This document shows, in pieces, positions 27,638 through 35,892 of a stretch of 64,000 bases of DNA. Source of the stretch: Enterobacter sp. JUb54 (GTDB lineage Bacteria > Pseudomonadota > Gammaproteobacteria > Enterobacterales > Enterobacteriaceae); assembly GCF_014298075.1 (NCBI RefSeq), contig NZ_CP060418.1:1240001-1304000 (forward strand). The letters run 5' to 3'. Under the pieces are notes generated by a model that worked only from the letters and a program-made list of their open reading frames with translations, searched no databases and had not been told where the DNA came from. Position 1 is the stretch's first letter. Every line of letters starts with the position of its first letter. The position numbers and the translations under genes were made by a program.

Positions 27638-27688
27638 AATGTCAGCAGTTGCCCGTCGTGACCATCGCAACGGGCGGCTGCTGACATT
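27638..27688. other. Long stem-loop between VOC and LysE genes
   Basis: AATGTCAGCAG (27638-27648) pairs with CTGCTGACATT (27678-27688), and the helix continues with TTGCCCGT/ACGGGCGG through two wobble pairs, making a stem of about 19 bp with a 13-nt loop. TTTCTCTC follows. It is either the terminator of the VOC gene or a leader structure for the LysE gene 60 bp downstream. Confidence 0.55.
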
Positions 27689-27747
27689 TCTCTCGTTGCT
27701 GACGCAGCCCGTTTTCCATAGAATCATCGCTTTCGGAGAAAGAGTAG

Positions 27748-28368
27748 ATGTCCGTCGCCGATGCCCTTCTGGCTTATTCCTTAGCCGCCTTGCTGTTGAC
27801 CCTTACCCCTGGACTTGATACCGCGTTGATTCTTCGCACCTCCAGCGTTGAAGGCGGTAAGAAAGCGTTTCAGGCCGCACTGGGTATTGATACCGGCTGT
27901 TTTATCTGGGGCGCGATTGTCGCGTTTGGACTGGGGGCGCTCCTCGCCGCCTCGGAGATGGCCTATAACCTGCTGAAGTGGTGCGGCGCGGCCTACCTGT
28001 GTTGGTTAGGGATCCAGCTTTTACTTCGCCCGCGCCAGAGCTTTGACACTCAGCCCGGCACGTCGGCGACAACCAGCAACTGGTTTGTCAAAGGGATGCT
28101 CGGTAATGTGCTGAACCCCAAAATGGGGGTCTTCTACGTCTCCTTTTTGCCGCAGTTTATCCCAAGCGGCCATTCGCCGGTGATCTGGACCTTCCTGCTG
28201 GTCGCGATCCATGTGCTGATAGGCACGTTGTGGTCATTAACCCTGATTCTGGCGACGCGCTATGCCTCCGGCGTGTTAAAAAAACCGCCGGTTGTTCGCT
28301 GGATGGATCGCGTCACCGGCGGGGTGTTTATGCTCTTTGCCGCCCGTCTGGCGTTAAGCAGCCGCTGA
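27748..28368 (+). CDS. LysE/RhtB-family exporter
   Basis: A 206-residue, six-helix membrane protein of the LysE/RhtB family, which exports amino acids and related metabolites. The N-terminal LLLTLTPGLDTALILRTSSV carries the family TPGP-like motif as TPGL, and KGMLGNVLNPKMGVFYVSFL is the second conserved block. The substrate is not predictable. GGAGAAAGAGTAG precedes the ATG. It is 91 bp before the next transporter gene, on the same strand. Confidence 0.86.
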   Translation: MSVADALLAYSLAALLLTLTPGLDTALILRTSSVEGGKKAFQAALGIDTGCFIWGAIVAFGLGALLAASEMAYNLLKWCGAAYLCWLGIQLLLRPRQSFDTQPGTSATTSNWFVKGMLGNVLNPKMGVFYVSFLPQFIPSGHSPVIWTFLLVAIHVLIGTLWSLTLILATRYASGVLKKPPVVRWMDRVTGGVFMLFAARLALSSR

Positions 28369-28459
28369 TCGGGTTACCTTGCCGCCATATTTCGCCCGGC
28401 AACGAAGTGTTTTTGTGGGGCTCCGCTACAGTTGGGTTTTCACATCACAGAGACAGACT

Positions 28460-29638
28460 ATGAATGTGCGTAAACCTCGGGCGAAACCTCAGGCTTTTCT
28501 GCTAGCGCTGGCCGCTTCAGCGGTGCTGATTATCGGGATGGGATTCGGGCGTTTTGCCTATACCGGTATTCTTCCGGTCATGCTGAGCGAGCAGATCGTC
28601 TCGCTCAGCCAGGGAAACCTGGCGGCATCGGTCAACTACGCGGGCTATCTGCTGGGAGCGCTGCTGCTCTCAAAAGCCCGGCCGGCTGACAGCACGCGGC
28701 TGAGCCTGGTCTCGGTCGGGCTCACCCTGGTGTGTCTGGCGCTGCTGGCCTGGGTCACCACGCCGCTGGCAATTATCGTGGTCCGTGGTATCGCCGGGGT
28801 ACTCAGCGCGGTGACGCTGATTGCCGCCTCGCTGTGGCTGCTCCAGCATATGAAGCAACATAATGGCGCACCGGTGCTCTATTCTGGCGTCGGGATGGGG
28901 ATTTTCTTATCCGCCGAAATTATCGCCCTTGGCAAAGCGTGGGCGCTCTCCAGCCCGCAGATATGGCTTATTTGCGCGGTCAGCGCAACGATCCTGTTGC
29001 TGCTGGCCGTGCGTCTGCTATTAACGCCAGCCTTCGAAACGCCGCACACGTCAGTGCAGGCGGAAAGCGTATTAACAGCAGGGCAAGGGCAAACCGCCGG
29101 GGCCTGGACCTTACTGCTGGTGTACGGTCTTGCAGGATTTGGCTACATCATTACCGCGACCTATCTGCCGCTGTTTTTGTCAGGCTCGCTGGGCGGGGTG
29201 GATCCGGTGCAGATTTGGGCGCTGTTTGGCCTTGCGGCGGTGCCGTCGTGCTTTATCTGGCACAAACTGGCGGTGAAATTCGGCTATCGTCGGGCATTGA
29301 CCGGTAATCTGCTGGTTCAGGCAACGGGCGTCATTCTGCCGGCCTGGCAGCCGTCGTTAGGGATGTGCTTGCTGAGCGCGCTGCTGGTTGGCTTTACCTT
29401 TATGGGGACGGTGACCATCGCGCTGCCGCTGGCCAGACGTCTGAATCACCTGGTCAGCTTCAATATGATCGCCGCCATGACGGCGCTGTACGGGGTCGGA
29501 CAAATTGTCGGGCCGCTGGTGGCCGGTACGCTCCATCGGCTAAGTGGTTCCTTTAGCCTGTCGTTGATCGCGGCGGCCGCAGCGCTGTTTCTGGCGGCGG
29601 GGCTGGTGGTGTTGCCGCCATCGCCTCGCCGCAGTTAA
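28460..29638 (+). CDS. MFS transporter, YbfB/YjiJ family
   Basis: A 392-residue, 12-helix transporter of the YbfB/YjiJ group (formerly DUF1228). The first helix GMGFGRFAYTGILPVML and the segment ASVNYAGYLLGALLL are characteristic. The substrate is unknown. The ATG at 28460 follows AGAGACAG and is preferred to an upstream in-frame ATG at 28379. It ends 6 bp from the end of the convergent LysR gene. Confidence 0.83.
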   Translation: MNVRKPRAKPQAFLLALAASAVLIIGMGFGRFAYTGILPVMLSEQIVSLSQGNLAASVNYAGYLLGALLLSKARPADSTRLSLVSVGLTLVCLALLAWVTTPLAIIVVRGIAGVLSAVTLIAASLWLLQHMKQHNGAPVLYSGVGMGIFLSAEIIALGKAWALSSPQIWLICAVSATILLLLAVRLLLTPAFETPHTSVQAESVLTAGQGQTAGAWTLLLVYGLAGFGYIITATYLPLFLSGSLGGVDPVQIWALFGLAAVPSCFIWHKLAVKFGYRRALTGNLLVQATGVILPAWQPSLGMCLLSALLVGFTFMGTVTIALPLARRLNHLVSFNMIAAMTALYGVGQIVGPLVAGTLHRLSGSFSLSLIAAAAALFLAAGLVVLPPSPRRS

Positions 29639-29644
29639 TGTGCA

Positions 29645-30487
29645 TCAACCAGCAGTGGCAGAGGTCATAACGCGGCGTAATTCAGTCAGCGCAGGGGAGC
29701 CGTAGCCTCGCCGCCAGATCAGCTGGGTGCGTGCCGGTTGTATGGCTTGCAGCTGGCTGCCCTGCGGCAACGTCATCCGTTCGATAACGCTTTGCGGCAG
29801 GATCCCGGCATAGCCGCCGGAGGCCACGCAGGCGATCATCGCCTGATACGAGCCGACATCCTGAATATCGACGTTCCCGTCTGCGGCAAAATGGGCTTCG
29901 GCGATCGCCCGGTAGCTGCAGCCGCGCGGGAAGGCCGCCAGCCGGATGTTACCTGGCTTTTCCGCGGTGACCAGCATCAACTGTTCGACATAGAGTTCCG
30001 CAAATTCGATCTCCGCCGGACAGGCGGGCTCATCTTCGGCCGTCAGCGGTAAACAGACCAGCGCACAGTCGAGGGTGGCGTTCAGCACCTGCTCGATTAA
30101 CGGCTGGGTCGGCATTACCTGTAGCGTCAGTTCAACCTCCGGGCAGGCCGCCCGGAAGGCCGGGAGTCGCGGCATCAGCCGACTGATTGCCGCCGCTTCC
30201 ATCGAGCCCAGCCGCAGGCTTCCCGCCGGTGTCGCCGGGTGCAGCGCCTGTTTCGCCTCGTCCGCCAGGCTCAGGATCCGCCGGGCGTAATCGAGGAAGC
30301 AGCTGCCGGCAGCGGAGAGCACCATTTTTTTATTCCCCCGCACGAACAGCTCGACCCCGAGCTCCTCTTCCAGCTGCTGGATCCGGGTGGTGATGTTCGA
30401 CTGCGCACGGCCTAACTTTTTCGCCGCCAGGGTAATACTGTGCTCCTGGGCCACCATTTTAAATATCTGCAACGTGGTGTGGTTCAT
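29645..30487 (-). CDS. LysR-type regulator
   Basis: A 280-residue LysR regulator with an N-terminal helix-turn-helix (LQIFKMVAQEHSITLAAKKL, AQSNITTRIQQLEEELGVEL). The effector domain contains FPRGCSYRAIAEAHF, resembling the [13 protein letters not shown] segment of PtrR in this window, so both belong to one LysR subgroup. It is divergent from the nitronate monooxygenase gene over 95 bp of AT-rich DNA and probably controls it. Confidence 0.87.
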   Translation of the reverse strand: MNHTTLQIFKMVAQEHSITLAAKKLGRAQSNITTRIQQLEEELGVELFVRGNKKMVLSAAGSCFLDYARRILSLADEAKQALHPATPAGSLRLGSMEAAAISRLMPRLPAFRAACPEVELTLQVMPTQPLIEQVLNATLDCALVCLPLTAEDEPACPAEIEFAELYVEQLMLVTAEKPGNIRLAAFPRGCSYRAIAEAHFAADGNVDIQDVGSYQAMIACVASGGYAGILPQSVIERMTLPQGSQLQAIQPARTQLIWRRGYGSPALTELRRVMTSATAG

Positions 30488-30582
30488 AGTTTTTATTCTT
30501 AAAATGGAAATGATATTGATCTTAACATCTCAAAAAGAGAAGTTAAGTATCCGTTATCACATCTTCAGACAGGATTCCCGGC

Positions 30583-31683
30583 ATGAATCGCCTCACCCAG
30601 CTTATTGATACTGCATACCCCATTATCCAGGCGCCGATGGCCGGTGTCTCAACCCCGGCGCTGGCCGCCGCGGTCAGTAACGCCGGCGGCCTGGGCTCGC
30701 TGGGATTAGGCGCTTCGACGGTGGAACAGGCGGAAGCGCTGATCAACGCCACCCGCCAGCAGACCTCGCAACCCTTTAACGTCAATCTGTTTTGTCATGC
30801 GCCGGCGCAGCGGGACCCACAACGGGAAGCCCGGTGGATTGCGGCGCTCAGGCCGTATTTTGCCCGTTTTGGCTACGAGCCGCCGGAAACGCTGGCAGAA
30901 ATCTATGACAGCTTTCTCGGGCATCAGCGGATGGCCGAACTGCTGCTCGATCTCGCACCTGCGGTGGTCAGCTTTCACTTCGGCGTGGCGGACAAGACCC
31001 TGGTTCGCCGTCTGCAGGAGAAAGGCGTGGTGACCATGGCCAGCGCCACCAGCGTCGCGGAGGCGCAGCAGATTGCCGCCCAGGGGATTGATATCGTGAT
31101 TGCTCAGGGCTATGAGGCAGGCGGTCATCGCGGGATCTTCGACCCATTGGGCGACGATCGCCAGCTGTCAACGGATGCGCTGGTTCAGGCCATTAACCGC
31201 GCCGTATCGCTGCCGGTGGTGGCCGCCGGCGGAATAATGGATGGCGCCGGTATTCGTCACCTGATGCAGCTAGGTGCGCAAGGCGCCCAGTTGGGCACCG
31301 CATTCCTGCTCTGTCCGGAATCCTCGGCGGATGCTGGCTATCGCCAGGCGCTGACTCGCCAGCCTGTGCCGCCAACGGTGCTGACCAGTGCGATCTCCGG
31401 TCGTCCCGCCCGTTGCATTGATAACGCATTTTGCCAGCTCGGGCGCCAGCACGCCGCGTCAGACGTCCCCGCGTATCCGGTGGCTTACGATGCGGGTAAA
31501 GCGCTGGCCAGCGCGGCAAAAGCGATGGGCGAGCAGGGGTTTGGCGCCCACTGGGCCGGGGAGAACGTCGGGATGATCCGCGCGCTGTCGGCCGCGGAAC
31601 TGATGCAGACGTTAATGGCGGAGTGCGGTTTTTCGGCAGCGGAAACTCGTCGCGTTACCCGATCTGGCGCATCTGTCCGATAA
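30583..31683 (+). CDS. Nitronate monooxygenase (NMO family)
   Basis: A 366-residue FMN-dependent TIM-barrel oxygenase of the nitronate monooxygenase family, which oxidises toxic alkyl nitronates such as propionate-3-nitronate. The N-terminal PIIQAPMAGVSTPALAAAVS and the active-site block GYEAGGHRG (histidine near 182) are present. The LysR gene is divergent. Its last 29 bases overlap the end of the convergent ttrR. Related 2-nitropropane dioxygenase-like functions are possible. Confidence 0.86.
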   Translation: MNRLTQLIDTAYPIIQAPMAGVSTPALAAAVSNAGGLGSLGLGASTVEQAEALINATRQQTSQPFNVNLFCHAPAQRDPQREARWIAALRPYFARFGYEPPETLAEIYDSFLGHQRMAELLLDLAPAVVSFHFGVADKTLVRRLQEKGVVTMASATSVAEAQQIAAQGIDIVIAQGYEAGGHRGIFDPLGDDRQLSTDALVQAINRAVSLPVVAAGGIMDGAGIRHLMQLGAQGAQLGTAFLLCPESSADAGYRQALTRQPVPPTVLTSAISGRPARCIDNAFCQLGRQHAASDVPAYPVAYDAGKALASAAKAMGEQGFGAHWAGENVGMIRALSAAELMQTLMAECGFSAAETRRVTRSGASVR

Positions 31684-32233
31684 ACTCCGCCATATTTCTG
31701 GCCGCCATTTTCTCCATCACTCGGGAGCGATGCACCTCGACCGTGCGCACGGCGATATGCATGTGCGTGGCGATATCTTTGTTCATCAGACCGGCGACCA
31801 CACAGCGGGCGACCTCTTGCTCTTTGGCGGTCAGCGTGTCGAAGCGTCGCTTCAGCGTCTGCATGGCCGTCAGTTGCGCAGAGTGCTCGTAACCTTTGCT
31901 GATGGCCGCCTGCAGCGCAGGCGTCGCCACGGGTTTTTCGAGAAAATCCACCGCCCCGTGCTGGATCTCTTTGACCGCCATCGGCACGTCGCCGTGTCCG
32001 GTGAGGAAAATCACCGCCAGCGTGCTGTCGGCCTCGCGCATCGCCTGAAAAAGGCTGTGGCCGTCCATGACCGGCATCCGCATGTCCAGCAGCGCAATAC
32101 CGGTGGTGGTCAGTGGCGCTTCATGTAAAAACTGCTCGCTGTGATTCCAGCACTGTACGCTGTAGCCCATGCTTTCTAGCAAAAAGCAGCATGAACGGGT
32201 GACGGCATCATCGTCATCGACCAAATGGATCAT
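31655..32233 (-). CDS. ttrR: Tetrathionate response regulator TtrR
   Basis: A 192-residue FixJ/NarL-type response regulator. The receiver domain has the acidic pocket DDDD at 6-9, phosphoacceptor D50 in LLDMRMP, and the switch lysine in FLEKP. A C-terminal LuxR-type helix-turn-helix (LTAKEQEVARCVVAGLMNKD) follows. It should activate ttrBCA with TtrS. The ATG overlaps the ttrS stop (ATGA). Confidence 0.92.
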   Translation of the reverse strand: MIHLVDDDDAVTRSCCFLLESMGYSVQCWNHSEQFLHEAPLTTTGIALLDMRMPVMDGHSLFQAMREADSTLAVIFLTGHGDVPMAVKEIQHGAVDFLEKPVATPALQAAISKGYEHSAQLTAMQTLKRRFDTLTAKEQEVARCVVAGLMNKDIATHMHIAVRTVEVHRSRVMEKMAARNMAEFIGQMRQIG

Positions 32234-33975
32234 TGTCTGTTCTCGTTATCTGTCCCGGTAGCGAAGGTCAGGGTGACCCGTACCCCACGCCGGCCATCCG
32301 GTGCAGGGTGATTATCAACGCGGATCTCGCCGTTGACGCGGCGCAGCAGGCGCTGGCAGATGACCAGCCCAAGCCCCATGCCCGTTTTTTTACTGGAGTG
32401 GAAAGGGCGAAACAGGTTGCTCTGCTGCTCCAAAGTGAGGCCGCCGGCGTTGTCCTGAATGACGATCGTGGGCGACGCGCCAGGGGGGCTTGCGCTGACC
32501 CAGAGGTCGCTGGCACCCGCCTGAACGGCATTGAGCAGAATATTTGCCAGCACCTGCTCCAGTAAAATCGGCGGCAGCCACAAGCCGGCCGTTGGCGTGG
32601 CGTCATGGTGCACGCGGATATTCTCCAGTTGCAAAAGCCGCAGCACATGCCCGATTGTGTGGGCGACATCGCAGCGAACATTCGGCTCTGTCGCGTTGGC
32701 AGGTGCGGATTCGGACGCCGCCCAGCTGCGTAGATGTTTGATGATCATCCCGCAGCGCTCGGCCTGAGAGTCAATATGGCTGAGGGCGGTCGTCAGGGCC
32801 TGCTGATTATCGGGCCGCGAGAGATGATTTAACCCGCCTTGCGCATACATCCGTATGGCCGACAGCGGCTGATTCAGCTCATGAGCAAAGCCGGAGGCCA
32901 TTTCCCCCAGCACGCTCATTTGCCTGGCCTGTTCCAGAGTCTGCTGCTGTTCGCGTAAACGCTGGTTGGCCTGCTCCAGCGCTTTACCGCGCCGCTGGAC
33001 CAGCACCATCACCCAGCCATAGTTGGCGATAAAAAGCACCAGTAATAATAATATCACCCCGATCATCAATTTATGCTGGTCCAGCCAGCCGAGTAGCGTC
33101 TGCGCCATGCGCTGCTGTTCGGGATGGCGGTGCAGCTCGCGAAGCAGGGCCTCGGTGTCGCTGGTTGAGGCCGGCGCGCCCCAGCGCCAGCCGTTGCTTT
33201 GCGTCGAGTTGAGCAACGATCTGGCGACGGCATCGGCGATCCGATCGCCAACGCCAGGCAGGGCGGCAAAAGACCAGTCGGGATACAGCGCGGTGCTGGT
33301 CACGCAGGGAAAATCGCTGGTTTTTTGCAGCAACGGACGAAAAGCGCGCTTGTCGATCAGTCCTTCTTTATCCATGTTCTCCAGCAAGCACACCGGGACA
33401 ATCGCCGCCTGGATGGCGTTCTCACGCAGCAGGTACAGGAGCGCATCCGCCGGAAAACCCATATAGCGCACCGTCAGCCGGTCGTCCACCTGTAAACCGG
33501 CCTTCTGCAATTCGCGATAGCCCAGCAAATAGCCACCAAACGCCTGCGCATCGACCGCGCCCAGGGTTTTCCCCGTCAGGTCCGCCGGCTGTTGGATCGG
33601 GCTGTCGCGGCGAACCAGGATGGCGCTACCGGTCGCCATGCTCTCGGCCGTCGCCCCGTCCCCCGAACGCAGCGAGGCCAGCCAGCGCAAATGATAGTGG
33701 CTGTTTAACTGGACGAATTGCGCCTGATTGGTCAGCACGAACTGGACGCGGCCGGTGTTCACCGCCTCGCGCATCTCGTTAAGGTCGAGGGGAAGGAGTT
33801 GAAAACGGGTATCGGGGACGCTGCGGTTTAACCCATCGATCAGCGGTTGCCAGTGCTGGCGGGTGGCTGCATCGCCGCGCAATGCCAGGATACCGATGGT
33901 CCAGTCGGCCGCGAAAACAGGGGAGGTCAGCGCGCTAACGATGAGCACCATAAGGAATGTTGTGATGCGCTCCAT
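32230..33975 (-). CDS. ttrS: Tetrathionate sensor kinase TtrS
   Basis: A 581-residue membrane histidine kinase. After a signal sequence (about 1-22) comes a PhnD-like periplasmic binding domain that senses tetrathionate, a membrane helix at about 303-326, a coiled linker, and a HisKA domain with H365 in GFAHELNQPL. The ATPase domain carries the N box and DNAGG and GMGLGLVICQRLL boxes. It pairs with TtrR downstream. It is divergent from ttrB. Confidence 0.93.
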   Translation of the reverse strand: MERITTFLMVLIVSALTSPVFAADWTIGILALRGDAATRQHWQPLIDGLNRSVPDTRFQLLPLDLNEMREAVNTGRVQFVLTNQAQFVQLNSHYHLRWLASLRSGDGATAESMATGSAILVRRDSPIQQPADLTGKTLGAVDAQAFGGYLLGYRELQKAGLQVDDRLTVRYMGFPADALLYLLRENAIQAAIVPVCLLENMDKEGLIDKRAFRPLLQKTSDFPCVTSTALYPDWSFAALPGVGDRIADAVARSLLNSTQSNGWRWGAPASTSDTEALLRELHRHPEQQRMAQTLLGWLDQHKLMIGVILLLLVLFIANYGWVMVLVQRRGKALEQANQRLREQQQTLEQARQMSVLGEMASGFAHELNQPLSAIRMYAQGGLNHLSRPDNQQALTTALSHIDSQAERCGMIIKHLRSWAASESAPANATEPNVRCDVAHTIGHVLRLLQLENIRVHHDATPTAGLWLPPILLEQVLANILLNAVQAGASDLWVSASPPGASPTIVIQDNAGGLTLEQQSNLFRPFHSSKKTGMGLGLVICQRLLRRVNGEIRVDNHPAPDGRRGVRVTLTFATGTDNENRQ

Positions 33976-34024
33976 GCGACAAATGACCCCTTTCTATTGC
34001 GCCAGATCAAGCCCGCCTCGTTTA

Positions 34025-34038
34025 TGTGGTTAACCACA
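34025..34038. promoter_or_regulatory. Perfect 14-bp palindrome in the ttr intergenic region
   Basis: TGTGGTTAACCACA is a perfect inverted repeat between divergent ttrS and ttrB, 50 bp from the ttrS start and 105 bp from the ttrB start. A second, looser dyad TTAGG-N10-CCTAA lies at 34088-34107. Either may be the TtrR site. At 33997-34010, TTGCG-N4-ATCAA resembles a half-degenerate FNR site. These assignments are guesses from position. Confidence 0.5.
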
Positions 34039-34142
34039 ATAGAGCCAGACCCGGCAGGATTTTTAGACTGTAACTAATCACATTTGGTTAGGTAATACCA
34101 TCCCTAATCCTTTCCCTCGCCGCGCACTGGGTGGAGAACAAC

Positions 34143-34892
34143 ATGGACATCAGTAAGCGACATTTTTTGAAGACACTGGGCGTGGTCACCGCCGGCGCCT
34201 CTCTGGTGCCGTTGGCGCAAGCGGGCACCACCTTCCAGCCGCAACGCCATGGCGGCTCAGAGGCGCACCGTTACGCGATGCTGATCGACCTGCGTCGCTG
34301 CATCGGTTGCCAGTCGTGCACGGTGAGTTGCACCATCGAAAACCAGACCCCGCAGGGGGCGTTTCGCACCACCGTCAATCAGTACCAGGTGATGCTGGAG
34401 CATCGCGATGAGGTGACCAACGTCTTGCTGCCCCGGCTGTGTAACCATTGCGATAATCCGCCGTGCGTGCCGGTCTGTCCGGTACAGGCCACCTTTCAAC
34501 GAAAAGACGGCATCGTGGTGATCGACAACACCCGCTGCGTCGGCTGCGCCTACTGCGTGCAGGCCTGCCCGTACGATGCCCGTTTCATTAACCATGCCAC
34601 CCAGACGGCGGACAAATGCACGTTCTGCGCCCACCGGCTTGAAGCGGGGCTGCTGCCTGCCTGTGTCGAATCCTGCGTGGGCGGGGCCAGAATCATCGGT
34701 GATTTAAAAGATCCCGACAGTACGATCAGCACGCTGCTGGCGGCGCACTGGGATGAGATCAAAGTGCTTAAGCCGGAGAACGGCACCGCGCCTCACGTCT
34801 TTTACCTGGGGCTCGACGAGGCGTTTGTCTCACCGCTTCAGGGCCGCGCTCAGCCCGCACTGTGGCAGGAGGTCGAACATGAACATCTCTGA
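34143..34892 (+). CDS. ttrB: Tetrathionate reductase iron-sulfur subunit TtrB
   Basis: A 249-residue electron-transfer subunit with sixteen cysteines in four clusters (CIGCQSCTVSC, CNHCDNPPCVPVC, CVGCAYCVQAC, CTFC...CVESC), enough for four [4Fe-4S] centres. The Tat-type signal has a Lys-Arg pair (SKRHFLK) instead of Arg-Arg, as reported for Salmonella TtrB. The ATG at 34143 follows GGAGAAC; the in-frame ATG four codons earlier is less well placed. It overlaps ttrC by 14 bases. Confidence 0.94.
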   Translation: MDISKRHFLKTLGVVTAGASLVPLAQAGTTFQPQRHGGSEAHRYAMLIDLRRCIGCQSCTVSCTIENQTPQGAFRTTVNQYQVMLEHRDEVTNVLLPRLCNHCDNPPCVPVCPVQATFQRKDGIVVIDNTRCVGCAYCVQACPYDARFINHATQTADKCTFCAHRLEAGLLPACVESCVGGARIIGDLKDPDSTISTLLAAHWDEIKVLKPENGTAPHVFYLGLDEAFVSPLQGRAQPALWQEVEHEHL

Positions 34893-35892
34893 AATTGTCG
34901 CGCAGCCGCAGCCGGTCACCTGGCTACCCTGGGCCGTGCAGTACTTCTTTTTTATTGGCGTATCGACCTGCGCGGTACTGGTGGCCTGCGGGGTGCGCTG
35001 GGTGCAGCCCGCCTGGCGCGAGCGAATCGAAGGCACCTGCTTATTCCTGGCGTTGACCTGCGGCATCACCGCGCCGCTGGCGCTGACCGCCGACCTGCAT
35101 CAGACCGCGCGGTTCTGGCATTTTTATGCCTGGCCAACGCCGTGGTCGTGGATGCCGTGGGGAGCGCTGTTGCTGCCGTTGTTCACCCTGTTGGTCGGGG
35201 CGTGGTTTGTTCTTTTTCACCTGCGCAAACTGACCGGGCGCGAGACGCCGTGGCGGCGCTGGATTGCTGTGGCCAGCGCCATCGCCGCCATCGGCTTGCT
35301 GCTGTATACCGGGCGGGAAGTCTCGGTGGTGCGCGCCAGACCGCTGTGGTTCAGCTACTGGTTTCCGCTGGTGATGTTTATCAGCGCCATGTGCGCGCTG
35401 CTGGCGATGCTGGCGCTGATTTATCGGCGGCACAGCGGCTTGATGCGTCCGCTGGCACAAGGGCAACTGGCGATGCTCGCACTGCTGGGCGGATGCCTGC
35501 TGGCGTGGTACCACGGCGAAACGCTATCCGGCGCCGCACTGCGTCAACAGTGGCACCTCGCCAGCACAATTCGCAGCGATCTGATCGCCGGCATCCTGCT
35601 ATGGGCCGCGGCGATGGCGATCGCGTTGTACAGCTGTTGCCGCGTACCGCCGCGTGTCCTGCTACTGATCAACGTGGTTATCGTGGCCGGGCTGTGCTGG
35701 CTCCTGCGCTGGACATGGCTGATCGGCGGGCAGGTGATACCGAAATACAACGCCCTCAGTAATGACTACCAGCTGCCGATGGGGACCGATGGCCTGCTGG
35801 CCATTGTCGGGACATTCGGCCTGTGGCTGGCGCTGATGATCGTGATTGGGGAGTGCGTGAATTGGTTTTCAAGGAGAGTCCAGCATGGCTAA
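34879..35892 (+). CDS. ttrC: Tetrathionate reductase membrane subunit TtrC
   Basis: A 337-residue NrfD/PsrC-type integral membrane subunit with about nine helices. It oxidises quinol and passes electrons to TtrB and TtrA. The ATG at 34879 lies within the last codons of ttrB after CAGGAGG, so translation is coupled. Its end overlaps the start of ttrA by 8 bases. Confidence 0.93.
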   Translation: MNISEIVAQPQPVTWLPWAVQYFFFIGVSTCAVLVACGVRWVQPAWRERIEGTCLFLALTCGITAPLALTADLHQTARFWHFYAWPTPWSWMPWGALLLPLFTLLVGAWFVLFHLRKLTGRETPWRRWIAVASAIAAIGLLLYTGREVSVVRARPLWFSYWFPLVMFISAMCALLAMLALIYRRHSGLMRPLAQGQLAMLALLGGCLLAWYHGETLSGAALRQQWHLASTIRSDLIAGILLWAAAMAIALYSCCRVPPRVLLLINVVIVAGLCWLLRWTWLIGGQVIPKYNALSNDYQLPMGTDGLLAIVGTFGLWLALMIVIGECVNWFSRRVQHG

